The notes under the pieces were generated by a model. The model was not told the DNA's origin, made no database searches, and worked only from the letters and a program-made list of their open reading frames with translations. DNA of 50,883 nt from JBLUOA01 sp048060095. GTDB lineage: Bacteria; Pseudomonadota; Alphaproteobacteria; Rhodobacterales; Rhodobacteraceae. Shown in pieces: positions 8,520 through 17,380 of the stretch. The translations under genes were made by a program, and so were the position numbers. The stretch spans positions 1 through 50,883 of the forward strand of contig NZ_JBLUOA010000010.1 of NCBI RefSeq assembly GCF_048060095.1, given 5' to 3'. How positions within the stretch are numbered: the first letter of the stretch is position 1; each line of letters opens with the position of its first letter.

Positions 8520-9412
8520 GTCCCCTCCGCCTTGGTTTTTCGGATGTAGAGGATCATGAAGACCAGCATGATCAGCATCATGATGACCGCATAGGCCGAC
8601 GCCATGCCCATCTGGTTGAGGGCGAACGCCTCTTTGTAGACCAGCAGCGGCAGTGTTTGGGTCGAGGTCACGGGCCCGCCACCGGTCAGCAGGAAGATCA
8701 GGTCGAATTCTTTAAAATCCCAGATCGCGCGTAGCATGATGATGACCACTAAAACCTCGCGCAACTGGGGCAAGGTCACGTCAAAAAACCGCGCGATGGG
8801 GCCGGCGCCGTCGATCCGCGCGGCCTCATACAATTGATCGGGGATGGTTTGCAGACGCGCCAGCACGGCGATCACGACGAAGGGAAAATACTTCCACGCG
8901 CCGACCAGAATGACCGAGATCATCGCGTTCGGCATCGAGCCGAGGTAATCAATGGGAAAGTCGATCAGGCCCGCGCTGATCATCAGGTGGTTGAGGATGC
9001 CGTAAAGGTCATTGAACAGCCACTTCCAGACAAGAACGGCCACCACGGTCGAGATGAAGTAGGGAAACAGGATCAGCGACCGGGCAAGGCTTCGGAACCA
9101 GATGTTCTGATGCAGCACCAGCGCCATGCCGACGCCAAAGATGATTTGCAGCGACAGCGTGCCGACGGTCCAGATCAGGTTGGTGCGCAGCGATGTCCAG
9201 AACTCTCCGCTGGCCAGAAGGGTGCGATAGTTGCTGAGTCCCACCCATTCGCCTTCGAGCGTTGGGGTGAAAATCGAAAACAGAGACAGGTAGATGGCCG
9301 ACACCAGCGGATAGACGATGACCGCGCAGAACACCAAGACGGTGGGCGCAATCAACAAGAGGCCCAGCCGTGAATACTGGCGCTCTAAAAGGGTCTGGTT
9401 TGTCTTTGACAT
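8516..9412 (-). CDS. ABC transporter permease, MalF/UgpA type
   Basis: A 298-residue permease with six predicted helices and an EAA loop (YEAARIDGAG, then IARFFDVTLPQL) near residue 195. I chose the ATG at 9412, giving MSKTNQTLLERQ; the frame extends to a GTG at 9472, but that adds an Arg/Cys-rich tail unlike permease N-termini. It begins about 65 bp after the binding-protein gene in a single leftward operon. Confidence 0.88.
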   Translation of the reverse strand: MSKTNQTLLERQYSRLGLLLIAPTVLVFCAVIVYPLVSAIYLSLFSIFTPTLEGEWVGLSNYRTLLASGEFWTSLRTNLIWTVGTLSLQIIFGVGMALVLHQNIWFRSLARSLILFPYFISTVVAVLVWKWLFNDLYGILNHLMISAGLIDFPIDYLGSMPNAMISVILVGAWKYFPFVVIAVLARLQTIPDQLYEAARIDGAGPIARFFDVTLPQLREVLVVIIMLRAIWDFKEFDLIFLLTGGGPVTSTQTLPLLVYKEAFALNQMGMASAYAVIMMLIMLVFMILYIRKTKAEGT

Positions 9413-9477
9413 TGGGGGATCGCAGGTGGGTCGGCGGCGGCCCCGGCCACATCGGCAGGGCCGCCCCGTCACTTGCG

Positions 9478-10812
9478 TCAGCCTTTCATGATGCCTTCGA
9501 TCGTTGCGACAGTTTCTCCGATCACGGTATCCGCATCTTCGCCGTTTAGCACGACCCGCTGCACCATATCCGCAATCGCGCCAGAGCCGACAACCTCGCC
9601 CGCCTTTTCGTTCGACGGATGGTCGGCAGATTCATAACCCAGATTGAACCCACCAGCGGCTGAGGACGCCATCAGTTCGACTTCTTCTGGGTATTTCTGG
9701 ATGATGGCGTTTGCCTGATACTCCGGGTTGTTGTTGATCGATTGCAGAACCGGCAGCACGTGGCCGGGTGCAGCATGAAGCTGTTGGATGTAACCGTCGG
9801 GATTGAACAGCGACGCGGCAAACGCCTTGGCGGCGTCCTTGTTCGGCGACTGCGCCGGGATAAAGACGCTGGGGAAGTCGTTGAACGTCCACGGCGCGAT
9901 GTCGGTCGACATGCGCGGATAGGTCGTGCAGGTCACGCTGTCCGCGATATCAGGGTTCTGCGCATTGACGTTGCCAAGCACGCGGCCTGTGTAGATGCCG
10001 GTGGCGGTCGCGCCGCTGACGAAGGCGGTAATCGCCTCGCCCCAGCTATAGTTCGTCGCGCCGGGCGGGCAGAGTTCGCGCATGGCGGTGTAGAATTCAA
10101 GCGCATCGCGGGTGCCCTGATTATCAAGCGCCACGTTCAGATCGGTATCAAAGACCTGACCGCCGGCCTGATGGATGAAGCCGATAAAGATCAGCGTGGT
10201 CATCGAATTGCGGCCATAGGGCAGGGGTGCGCCATAGATGCCGTCTTTCTGCATCGCCTGACAGGCGGCGCGCAGTTCGTCCCAGGTTTCGGGCGCCTTG
10301 TCGACGCCGGCTTCGGCCATTAAATCCGTCCGCAACCACAGCATGTTCGCGGCGGAGTTGCCGATGCCGGTTCCGACATAGTTTCCGTCGGCGGCTTTGA
10401 AGACGTCATTCGCGCCAGGAAAGAAGTCATCCGCGCCGATGGCGTCGATCACGTCGTTGAACGGTTCGACCAGCCCATTTGCATAATAGGACTGGATTGC
10501 GAAAGAGGGCAGGTGGGTCACGATATCCGGCACCTCACCGGATGAAAACGCCGCCGCCAATTGTGGGGCATAGCCTTCGTCCGACGTGGTTTCGAACACC
10601 ACTTTGACGCCGGGATTGGCCGCCTCAAAATTTGCGATCTGCGTGTTGTATGCCTCGACCTGCGCGGGGGCGGCCTGTGGCGACCACCAGCGCAATGTGA
10701 CATCCTGCGCCGAGGCGCGGAACGGAACGGCAGCCATCGCGGTCGTTGCCGCAAGCCCCTTCAGTGCGCTTCGTCGTGAAAATCCCTGAGAATTGAGTGC
10801 TGAGCGTTTCAT
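9478..10812 (-). CDS. ABC transporter substrate-binding protein, family 1
   Basis: A 444-residue periplasmic binding protein of the sugar (family 1) class. It has a twin-arginine signal (SRRSALKGLAA) with cleavage expected after RASA near residue 36, so export is likely by Tat. The mature protein begins QDVTLRWWSP, a usual family 1 opening. I chose the ATG at 10812 because GGGAGG lies 6 nt upstream; an in-frame ATG at 10830 would put that site inside the gene. First gene of the leftward transporter/enzyme operon, starting 24 bp from a 34-bp IclR-type operator (10836-10869). The ligand could be a polyol, sugar derivative or other polar compound. Confidence 0.9.
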   Translation of the reverse strand: MKRSALNSQGFSRRSALKGLAATTAMAAVPFRASAQDVTLRWWSPQAAPAQVEAYNTQIANFEAANPGVKVVFETTSDEGYAPQLAAAFSSGEVPDIVTHLPSFAIQSYYANGLVEPFNDVIDAIGADDFFPGANDVFKAADGNYVGTGIGNSAANMLWLRTDLMAEAGVDKAPETWDELRAACQAMQKDGIYGAPLPYGRNSMTTLIFIGFIHQAGGQVFDTDLNVALDNQGTRDALEFYTAMRELCPPGATNYSWGEAITAFVSGATATGIYTGRVLGNVNAQNPDIADSVTCTTYPRMSTDIAPWTFNDFPSVFIPAQSPNKDAAKAFAASLFNPDGYIQQLHAAPGHVLPVLQSINNNPEYQANAIIQKYPEEVELMASSAAGGFNLGYESADHPSNEKAGEVVGSGAIADMVQRVVLNGEDADTVIGETVATIEGIMKG

Positions 10813-10835
10813 TGAATGCCTCCCTGACATAATAT

Positions 10836-10869
10836 GTTCACATAGCGAACTCTTGTGCGATATAACAAC
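10836..10869. promoter_or_regulatory. IclR-type tandem operator 1 with promoter
   Basis: On the minus strand this is GTTGTTATATCGCAC, AAGA, GTTCGCTATGTGAAC: two 15-mers with a 4-bp spacer. It lies between the divergent binding-protein gene and the IclR regulator gene. On the plus strand the same bases contain TTCACA (10837-10842) and TATAAC (10861-10866) 18 bp apart, a good sigma-70 promoter for the regulator gene, so bound regulator would cover both -35 and -10. This predicts autoregulation. The same element recurs at five other places in the window. Confidence 0.75.
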
Positions 10870-10978
10870 GAGGTGACTGAGTCGCGCAAGGGTGTTTTTT
10901 CGTCCATCCTAGATGCGCATTCCCGATTGCCTGTGCTAAAAGCCCCGGAATCGAGTGCACAAACGAGTGATTTTGCAG

Positions 10979-11857
10979 ATGCCGCAGAAAACCGATGACA
11001 CATCCGATGCTCGGAAAGGGGCAGGTGACAAGCCTGCCTCGAAGTCGGGCTTGATGACGGCGAAACCGGATTGGAACGACGACAGCGACAATTCAGGGTT
11101 GAACCCGCGCGACTATGTCAGCTCGCTCGCCCGCGGGCTTGAGGTGCTGCGTGCCTTCAACCGGACGGGGCGCAAAATGACCTTATCGCAGGTCGCCGCA
11201 GAAACCGGGAATACGCGTGCCGGGGCGCGTCGGATCTTGCTGACTTTGGTGCATGAGGGTTACGCCGTCGCCGATGGAAAGCTGTTCGATCTGACGCCGC
11301 AAGTGTTGGAGCTTGGGTTTTCTGTCTTGTCCTCCAAAGGGGTGTGGGACGTTGCACGGCCCTTCATCGATCATCTGTCCGAGGAGCTTCGCGAGTCCGT
11401 TTCCGGTGCGGTTCTTGACAACTTTGATGTCGTTTACGTCAGCGGCACGCAGTATCACCGCATCATCAGCGTCGGCATTTCTGTCGGCGCGCGATACCCT
11501 GCGCATTGCACCGCGAACGGACGGGTTCTTTTGGCAGCGCAACCGCTTGAAGTTTGGCCGGACATGCTGAAGGAAATCACGCTCGACCGCAAAACCGACA
11601 TGACGATCACCGACCGGGACGAGTTTCGGAAGGAACTGGAACGCGTGCGCGAACAGGGTTGGTCATTGGTGGATCAGGAGCTTGAGAAGGGCCTGATGTC
11701 CATCGCGGTTCCGCTGCGAAGCGCATCTGGTGGGCTTGTTGGCGCGATCAACGTCGGCGTGCCGCTGCTGCGGATGACACCGAAAGAGATGGTCGATGAA
11801 GTGCTGCCAAAGCTGCAAGCGACCGTTGCAAACATCTCAGAAGCGTTGAAACACTAG
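10979..11857 (+). CDS. IclR-family transcriptional regulator
   Basis: A 292-residue IclR-family protein. After a polar N-terminal extension of about 40 residues comes the winged helix-turn-helix (SLARGLEVLRAFNR, then MTLSQVAAETGNTRAGARRI, about residues 48-85), then the C-terminal effector domain with GARYPAHCTANGRVLLA and the closing MSIAVPLRSASGGLVGAINV. This is the PcaR/PobR/PcaU arrangement, whose members bind small aromatic or carboxylic effectors. I chose the ATG at 10979; a GTG at 10955 is also in frame. It is the only recognisable transcription factor in the island and is the obvious candidate to bind the six tandem operators, including the one in its own promoter. Its stop is 2 bp from that of the convergent oxidase gene. 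Confidence 0.93.
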   Translation: MPQKTDDTSDARKGAGDKPASKSGLMTAKPDWNDDSDNSGLNPRDYVSSLARGLEVLRAFNRTGRKMTLSQVAAETGNTRAGARRILLTLVHEGYAVADGKLFDLTPQVLELGFSVLSSKGVWDVARPFIDHLSEELRESVSGAVLDNFDVVYVSGTQYHRIISVGISVGARYPAHCTANGRVLLAAQPLEVWPDMLKEITLDRKTDMTITDRDEFRKELERVREQGWSLVDQELEKGLMSIAVPLRSASGGLVGAINVGVPLLRMTPKEMVDEVLPKLQATVANISEALKH

Positions 11858-11859
11858 GG

Positions 11860-12984
11860 TCAGGCGAACCGCCGCGGACAGAACGGGGCAGGGTCGTGGG
11901 GCGGGTCTGTTCCCAGAACACAGCCTGCCGCCATGCGGGCGACCAGTGGGCCAAGCGTATAGCCCGCGTCACCGGGTATCGCCATGACCACCCGCTCCGC
12001 ACCCGGTAAATGCCCGATGATCGACGCGCCGTCTGTTGTTGTGTTTATCCCCGCCCAGGTCCGGATCACCCGCGTCGCCCCGATTGCCGGAACCAGCCGC
12101 GCCGCCAGCGCCACGTTTCCAAGCAATGATGGCGCGAGCACTTCGGGCGGCGTCCGTTCCCCCCGATCCCGCGCGGGCCAGCCGCCGCCGATCACGATCT
12201 GACCGGTGTGAAACTGCTTTAGCGTGATGGAGCGTTCGGCGTGCTGGACAAGGTGGTTGATCTCAGTCGCGCAGGGTTCAGTGATGTTCATGTGCAGGGG
12301 TTCGGCGGCGGTCGGTATCGTCACACCAAGCCCGGCAGCCAGCCGACCCGCGCCCCATGCCGCCGCGATCACGACACGATCGGCTTTGTAGGTGCTGTTG
12401 GCTCCGTGGGCGGTGATCCCGGTTTCGGTCGTCTCGATTTCGGCAATGTGGTCGGTCGCAAACTGGACCCCCAACGCCTTCGCCGCGCTGCGCAACCGGG
12501 TATTTGCGGCGAGGGGGTTCAGCTTGCCTTCGTCGCGGCACAGCTCCGCCCCGATGATGTTCGGCGACAACCATGGCGCGATCCGGTTGAGGGCTGTGCG
12601 GTTCATTATCTCGACATCCAACCCCTGCCGCGCCTCGCGTTCCGCCTTCTGTTCCAAAAAGGCCAGTTGGTCTGCGGTTTCGGCCAGCATCAGCCCGCCC
12701 TTGCGCACCAGATCGAAAGGCCCGTGGGTTTGGTCAAGCGTTGCCCATTCGGCGGCGGCGGCGCGATAAAGCGGAAGGGACGCTTCGATATTCGGCACCT
12801 GATCTGGGTAAAGTCGCATGAAACGGCTTTGCATTTGCACGTGCAGGCTACCCGCATTCGCGGTTGATCCGGCGTTCTGTGCAGCATCGACAATCGTCAC
12901 CCCGGCACCCTCCTGCGCCAGCGTTATCGCAGTGACCTGACCGACAATACCGCCGCCCACGACAAGGATGTCAGGGCGTGTCAT
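11860..12984 (-). CDS. FAD-dependent oxidase, HcnC/DadA type
   Basis: A 374-residue D-amino-acid-oxidase-fold protein. The Rossmann FAD motif is ILVVGGGIVGQVTA (5-18), followed by ANAGSLHVQMQ, the region that contacts the flavin. It is cotranscribed with the HcnAB-like fusion (12971-14635), with a 14-bp overlap, and together they look like the subunits of a hetero-oligomeric amine dehydrogenase such as hydrogen cyanide synthase, opine oxidase or D-hydroxyproline dehydrogenase. It would carry the substrate-oxidising FAD. I placed the start at the ATG at 12984; upstream the open frame is Arg/Pro-rich and overlaps the neighbour. A paralogue lies at 20273-21424. Confidence 0.9.
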   Translation of the reverse strand: MTRPDILVVGGGIVGQVTAITLAQEGAGVTIVDAAQNAGSTANAGSLHVQMQSRFMRLYPDQVPNIEASLPLYRAAAAEWATLDQTHGPFDLVRKGGLMLAETADQLAFLEQKAEREARQGLDVEIMNRTALNRIAPWLSPNIIGAELCRDEGKLNPLAANTRLRSAAKALGVQFATDHIAEIETTETGITAHGANSTYKADRVVIAAAWGAGRLAAGLGVTIPTAAEPLHMNITEPCATEINHLVQHAERSITLKQFHTGQIVIGGGWPARDRGERTPPEVLAPSLLGNVALAARLVPAIGATRVIRTWAGINTTTDGASIIGHLPGAERVVMAIPGDAGYTLGPLVARMAAGCVLGTDPPHDPAPFCPRRFA

Positions 12985-14635
12985 CCAGCGCCTCCTCGGC
13001 GGCGAGGATCGCGGCGATGCTAACCGGTTTGATCGGCACGCGCGGGGCAAAATGGCTGTGATCGTCGATCGGTTTACCGGTGGATTCTGCAATGATCCGC
13101 GCCGCGACCGCACCGCAATAACGGCCTTGGCAGCGGCCCATCCCGACCCGCGTTGCGCGTTTTAATGTGCCGACATGCCCTGGTTCGGATTCCAGCCCGG
13201 CGCGGATTTGGCCGAGCGTGATTTCCTCGCATCGGCAGACGATGACCTCATCCGGCGCGTTGGCAAGTGTGTTGGGGGCGATGGCGTGCAACTGCCACAG
13301 GTGTTTCTGAAACCGGCGATGCCGCGCAAGAGCGCGGTGTTCGGCAAACGTATCGTGTCCGTCGCCATATCCGGCTTGTGCCGCCGCCATCGCGCCCGCG
13401 ATCCGACCCTCGGCCATCGCTGCCGGTGCGCCGCCCAAGCCTGCGCAATCGCCCACAGCGAACAGGCCGGAAACGCTGGTTTCGCAGGTCTTGGACCTGT
13501 CGCAACGCAAATGTCCGAAAGCCGGGTCATAGGTCATGTCTGCGCCGAGAAGGCGTAGGATTTCGTTCTGCGGTTCAAACCCGGTATTCATGCACAGGGC
13601 ATCGACGATGACGGTCTTTTGGCCGTCCAGCCCGCGCGTCGTGACCGCCAATCCGTCGTCGCATTCCGTAACCTCGACTAGTTCGGTCCGGTAGCGCAGC
13701 GGAACGCCCGCCCTGCGCAACCCACGCACCATTTTCCAACCCTTAAAGGTCAGCGCGGGATCGGCAAGGCCCGCGCCCAGCAGATGCACGGGGTTCGTCG
13801 CCGGGGCTGAGGCCGCCTCTGCGACGAAGGCAACCTTTGCGCCGCCCTCAGCCAACTCCAACGCCACTTGCAGGTTCAGCGGGCCAGAACCGCAAACAGC
13901 AACCCGCGCGCCCGGCAGCGTGCGATAGCTGCGCCAAAGCGTTTGGGCCGCGCCAGTCGTCATCACTCCGGGAAGGGTCCAACCGGGCACCATGCGAGGC
14001 CGTTCATACGCGCCTGTGGCCACGATTGCCGTCTTTGGACGGATCGCCAGCGCCGCCCCTTCGCGCGTCCCGAGGAACAACGGCCCGTCGAACGCGCCCC
14101 AGACTTCGGTGCTGTCGAGGATTTCAGCGCCGGAGCGTTCAGCCTTGGCCAGCAGGGCCGCGCCGTCCGCTTGCTGGCGATCCAGCGGCGGGCCGTCCGC
14201 CGCTTGCTTGAAATACTGCCCACCGCGCACTTTGCGTTCGTCGAGGATCAGAACATCCGCCCCGGCTTGTCGGGCGGCGATGGCGGCGGATAAGCCGCCC
14301 GCACCGCCGCCGATGATTAGAACATCGGGGGATAGCTTTCGCACCGGGCCGGGCGCATCCGTCGAGCGGGGCTGCTGTAGTTTCGCAAAGGCCACCTGTG
14401 TTTCCACCACTTGCCCGGCTTGGGCTGGAGTCATGCAGGCGCGCATATTCGGGGTGCCGTCGATAGTCACGAGGCAATCCTGACACACGCCCATGCCGCA
14501 AAAGATACCGCGCCTGGACGATCCGGCGGTTTCGCGAAACGCCTTGTGACCCGCTTCGGTCAGGGCCGAGGCGAGCGATTGCCCCTTGCGCACCGGCACG
14601 GGTGCGCCGTCGAACGAGAGGGTGCGATCAGACAT
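12971..14635 (-). CDS. HcnA-HcnB fusion, FAD/2Fe-2S amine dehydrogenase subunit
   Basis: A 554-residue fusion. Residues 1-90 are a ferredoxin-like 2Fe-2S domain with C46, C51, C54 and C67 (FCGMGVCQDC, then RACM), as in HcnA or the small opine-oxidase subunit. From about 103 comes an FAD/NAD(P)-binding oxidoreductase (LIIGGGAGGLSAA; VAVCGSGPLNLQ for the second nucleotide), and the C-terminus has a BFD-like cysteine cluster (VCRCEEITLGQI, then GMGRCQGRYC). Normally the first two are separate subunits. It passes electrons from the HcnC/DadA-type subunit. The ATG at 14635 overlaps the upstream gene by 8 bp. Likely reaction: oxidation of a secondary or cyclic amine to an imine. Confidence 0.9.
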   Translation of the reverse strand: MSDRTLSFDGAPVPVRKGQSLASALTEAGHKAFRETAGSSRRGIFCGMGVCQDCLVTIDGTPNMRACMTPAQAGQVVETQVAFAKLQQPRSTDAPGPVRKLSPDVLIIGGGAGGLSAAIAARQAGADVLILDERKVRGGQYFKQAADGPPLDRQQADGAALLAKAERSGAEILDSTEVWGAFDGPLFLGTREGAALAIRPKTAIVATGAYERPRMVPGWTLPGVMTTGAAQTLWRSYRTLPGARVAVCGSGPLNLQVALELAEGGAKVAFVAEAASAPATNPVHLLGAGLADPALTFKGWKMVRGLRRAGVPLRYRTELVEVTECDDGLAVTTRGLDGQKTVIVDALCMNTGFEPQNEILRLLGADMTYDPAFGHLRCDRSKTCETSVSGLFAVGDCAGLGGAPAAMAEGRIAGAMAAAQAGYGDGHDTFAEHRALARHRRFQKHLWQLHAIAPNTLANAPDEVIVCRCEEITLGQIRAGLESEPGHVGTLKRATRVGMGRCQGRYCGAVAARIIAESTGKPIDDHSHFAPRVPIKPVSIAAILAAEEALDDTP

Positions 14636-15575
14636 CGGCACCCAGCCACAGCGCGTCGCGCAGTTTCACCAGTTGCGCGACAGCCCCGGCCCGCCAAGCG
14701 GCGCGCTTTGGTAGATCAGCTTCGGCGCAAACGGCACGGCGTTCCGCGGTCACGCGGTTGACCAGGTCATCGTGCCAATCGACGGCTTCGCCCCGCGCCT
14801 CGCCAATCCGTTTGTAAGCCGGACCCATCCGCGCGGCATGGGCGGCGATTCCGCCTGCCGTATTCAAATCCGCCGTTTCAAACGGACCCGACAGCGCCCA
14901 GCGTGGGCCAAGCGCCATGCGCATGATCTTGTCGATCCCTTCGGCATTCGCGATGCCTTCGTCTACCAAGCGATAGGACTCCCGCAAGACTGCGCTTTGT
15001 AGGCGGTTCATGACGAAACCTTCGATTTCGTGGGCAAGCATCACGGTTTGAAAACCAGCAGCGCTGAAAAGCTCCGCACTTCGCTTTGTTATGTCGGGCC
15101 GTGTGCCGGGCGCGGGCACCAGTTCGATTACACGGAGGACGGCTGGGGGATTCACCGGGTGGGCGACCAGACATCGCGCTTGATCTGTTGCATCAGGCAG
15201 GATGTCCGACATCACGATTGCTGAGGACGCCGTGGCGAGGATCACGTCCGGCGACGTGCCAGCCAACAAATCCCGAAATATCGCCTTTTTCGCCACCAGA
15301 TCCTCTGGCCCGCATTCAAGCACCATTGCGGCGTTGCTGAGAGCGTCGCCTGCATCGGCCAACACCTGAACGGCCCCGCCGCCGCCTTGCCACAAGCCTG
15401 CCGTCCGGATCGCGTTGCGCTGCACCTCCAGCCCAGTCGGCACGGCTTCCCGCGCCGCCGGGTTGGGATCGGCCAGCGCCACGGACCAGCCCGCATCCGC
15501 GAACACCGCCGCGAGGGATTGGCCGATGATGCCCGCCCCCAGAATGACGATGTTTGACGGTGCAGCGTCACCCAT
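14628..15575 (-). CDS. 3-hydroxyacyl-CoA dehydrogenase-family protein
   Basis: A 315-residue NAD-dependent enzyme of the 3-hydroxyacyl-CoA dehydrogenase superfamily. It has the Rossmann motif ILGAGIIGQSLA near residue 12 and the active-site stretch AHPVNPP, then ELVPAPGT. That stretch matches lambda-crystallin / L-gulonate 3-dehydrogenase / L-carnitine dehydrogenase better than the CoA enzymes (which read SHFFNPxP). It therefore probably oxidises a beta-hydroxy acid rather than an acyl-CoA. Start ATG at 15575 with GAAAGG 7 nt upstream; an earlier in-frame start at 15602 would lie in the operator. First gene of the leftward oxidase operon, 22 bp from operator 2. Confidence 0.88.
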   Translation of the reverse strand: MGDAAPSNIVILGAGIIGQSLAAVFADAGWSVALADPNPAAREAVPTGLEVQRNAIRTAGLWQGGGGAVQVLADAGDALSNAAMVLECGPEDLVAKKAIFRDLLAGTSPDVILATASSAIVMSDILPDATDQARCLVAHPVNPPAVLRVIELVPAPGTRPDITKRSAELFSAAGFQTVMLAHEIEGFVMNRLQSAVLRESYRLVDEGIANAEGIDKIMRMALGPRWALSGPFETADLNTAGGIAAHAARMGPAYKRIGEARGEAVDWHDDLVNRVTAERRAVCAEADLPKRAAWRAGAVAQLVKLRDALWLGADV

Positions 15576-15596
15576 GGGTCGACCTTTCGTTAAACA

Positions 15597-15630
15597 GTTC
15601 ACATGACGAACAAAAGTGCGTTATACGTAT
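15597..15630. promoter_or_regulatory. IclR-type tandem operator 2 with promoter
   Basis: On the minus strand: ATACGTATAACGCAC, TTTT, GTTCGTCATGTGAAC. The second 15-mer agrees with that of operator 1 at 13 of 15 positions, differing only at positions 6 and 7. It lies between the divergent genes 14628-15575 and 15667-16425. On the plus strand TTCACA (15598-15603) and TATACG (15622-15627) are 18 bp apart, the same promoter geometry as in operator 1. Confidence 0.75.
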
Positions 15631-15666
15631 CTCGAAGTTTTAGACCCTCGAAAGGTAGTGCGCAAC

Positions 15667-16425
15667 ATGACATTCGCACAAGATCTTGCTGGCCGCCATG
15701 CGGTCGTCACCGGCGGTGCACGCGGGCTTGGCCGCGCCATTGCTGACCGTCTCGCCGCGTCGGGTGCAGGGATCACGATTGTCGATCAAGACCCGCAACA
15801 GGACGCGATGCCAGAGGGTTGGAACACGGTCGCGTGCGACTTGGGCGCGGCGGAGGCGCAAGACGTGATGGGTGATCTGGCAGCGCGGCTTGGGAAGGTC
15901 GATATCCTTGTCGCGAACGCGGGCGTCGTTCCGCCTTGGCGCGGGGTGAGCGAGCTTGATGCCGAGGAATGGCACGGCGTCATGGCGGTGAATGTCTGGG
16001 GTGTCGCGGCGAGTTTGGGGGCGTTTGCCCCGACCTTGTCGCAAGGCGATGGCGGGTCGGCCATCGTGATGGCGTCGATCAACGGCTACAAGGCGCATCC
16101 CAAGCAGGTGCTTTACAGCGCCTCAAAACACGCGGTGATTGGTGTGATGCGGGCGGCTGCGCTGGACCTCGGGCCAGGCGGTGTCCGGGTCAATGCGCTG
16201 GCCCCCGGACCTATTGCGACGGACGCCCTGCTTGGCCGCGTTGCCGCGCGCCATGCTGAGGGCGGACCGGACCCCGAAGCGGTGCTGGGTGACATGGCGA
16301 CCGAAACCGCCCTGCGCCGGATGGCGACCGAGGCTGAGGTGGCGCAGGTCGCGCATTTCCTCGCCTCCGACGCGTCGTCGGGCATGACGGGAACGGTCTT
16401 TCCGGTTGAGGCCGGGTTGGCCTGA
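15667..16425 (+). CDS. Short-chain dehydrogenase/reductase (SDR)
   Basis: A 252-residue classical SDR with TGGARGLG (15-22), D40 at the end of beta-2 (suggesting NAD preference), NANAG in place of NNAG, and the catalytic S137, Y150 and K154 (YSASK). The start is the ATG at 15667, 37 bp after operator 2; the in-frame GTG at 15616 falls within the operator. Its stop is 2 bp from that of the convergent isomerase gene. Divergent from the amine oxidase operon and presumably in the same regulon. Substrate unknown. Confidence 0.9.
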   Translation: MTFAQDLAGRHAVVTGGARGLGRAIADRLAASGAGITIVDQDPQQDAMPEGWNTVACDLGAAEAQDVMGDLAARLGKVDILVANAGVVPPWRGVSELDAEEWHGVMAVNVWGVAASLGAFAPTLSQGDGGSAIVMASINGYKAHPKQVLYSASKHAVIGVMRAAALDLGPGGVRVNALAPGPIATDALLGRVAARHAEGGPDPEAVLGDMATETALRRMATEAEVAQVAHFLASDASSGMTGTVFPVEAGLA

Positions 16426-16427
16426 CG

Positions 16428-17270
16428 TTATCCGCCGAGCGGTTCCCAACCGTTTTCGGCCAAGATTGCGTGGCTGGCCACAATGTCGCCGTCGGGATCG
16501 GTGTCGGGTTGCAGGGCGTCTGCGATAATCTCAAGCACGGTGACTTCGGAATACCCGATATCTGACAAGGCTTTGGCGACCGGGCCGGGCTCTACGATCC
16601 CGGTCCCCAGCCGTTCGTGCTTGAAATCGTCATAGCCTGAATCCGAGATATGGACGTTCTTCACCAGATCCCCCAGCAGGCGCAGCGCATCCGCAGGGTC
16701 TTCCTTGATGAAGGCGCTGTTGCAGATGTCGAAATTCACGCCCACTTCGGGGCCGATCAGAGCGGCGGTGTCGACCATATCCTGCGCCGTGGGTAGGTAG
16801 GTGAACGGCACGTTTTCCAGCAGCAGTTGCACACCTGTTCCCTTCGCGTGATCGACCAGTTGCTTCATGCCCTCAACGAACCAATCCAGCATCCATTGAT
16901 GCGGCGGGTTGATCAGGCTGTTGACCGGGCCGGGAATGGCGACCACGTAGGGACAGGATAATTCTGCTGCGAAATCAATCGCTTCTCGGTAACGATCCAG
17001 CGTGTATTCGCGCATCAAACGGTCGACGCCGTTCGGGTTGTTGTCCAGAAGCGGATAGCAGAACGACGTCACCCGCGCGCCTTCGCCGTTCAGCCAGCTT
17101 GCATAGCTTTTGCGATCAGCCGCCGACAGTTCGCGGGGCCAGCAATGCGGCGGAAAGATCATCAACTCGAACAGATTATAGCCAAGCGATCGAAGATGCT
17201 TCATCGCGCCCAATCCGTCGTGAGAATAAAGAAACGGAAATGTGCTTGCCGCCACGTCGAGCTTTGTCAT
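16428..17270 (-). CDS. Sugar phosphate isomerase/epimerase-family TIM barrel
   Basis: A 280-residue protein of the xylose-isomerase-like TIM-barrel family (AP endonuclease 2 / IolE / hydroxypyruvate isomerase group). Metal-ligand stretches are visible: LLLENVPFTY (Glu), VNFDICNSAF (Asp), KNVHISDSG (His, Asp) and TVLEIIAD (Glu near the C-terminus). Members isomerise or dehydrate sugars and hydroxy-keto acids. Start ATG at 17270, with AAGGA about 9 nt upstream and operator 3 another 40 bp away. It is divergent from the old yellow enzyme gene. Confidence 0.85.
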   Translation of the reverse strand: MTKLDVAASTFPFLYSHDGLGAMKHLRSLGYNLFELMIFPPHCWPRELSAADRKSYASWLNGEGARVTSFCYPLLDNNPNGVDRLMREYTLDRYREAIDFAAELSCPYVVAIPGPVNSLINPPHQWMLDWFVEGMKQLVDHAKGTGVQLLLENVPFTYLPTAQDMVDTAALIGPEVGVNFDICNSAFIKEDPADALRLLGDLVKNVHISDSGYDDFKHERLGTGIVEPGPVAKALSDIGYSEVTVLEIIADALQPDTDPDGDIVASHAILAENGWEPLGG

Positions 17271-17309
17271 GCTGGGAGTCCTTTTCACTTGTCAGGCGTT
17301 CGCCGACAT

Positions 17310-17343
17310 GTTCATTCTACGCACAAAAGTTAGTATAACGCAC
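17310..17343. promoter_or_regulatory. IclR-type tandem operator 3
   Basis: On the plus strand: GTTCATTCTACGCAC, AAAA, GTTAGTATAACGCAC. This is the clearest of the six, with both halves of the form GTT-N7-CGCAC. It lies between the divergent genes at 16428-17270 and 17381-18481. TATAAC (17334-17339) with TTCATT 17 bp upstream could be the rightward promoter. Confidence 0.75.
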
Positions 17344-17380
17344 GAATGACGCGGTTCAATTGGAATATGAGGGGTCGTTG

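Noticed and set aside
10949..10970. A seventh operator-like site (AGTGCACAAACGAGTG) just before the IclR gene
   Set aside because: It shares GCACAAA but has no GTTC half-site at the right distance and no second 15-mer, so it does not fit the 34-bp pattern.
16428..17270. Assignment of the TIM-barrel isomerase to DNA repair endonuclease IV
   Set aside because: It belongs to the same superfamily but lacks the set of metal ligands typical of endonuclease IV and lies in a catabolic operon context.
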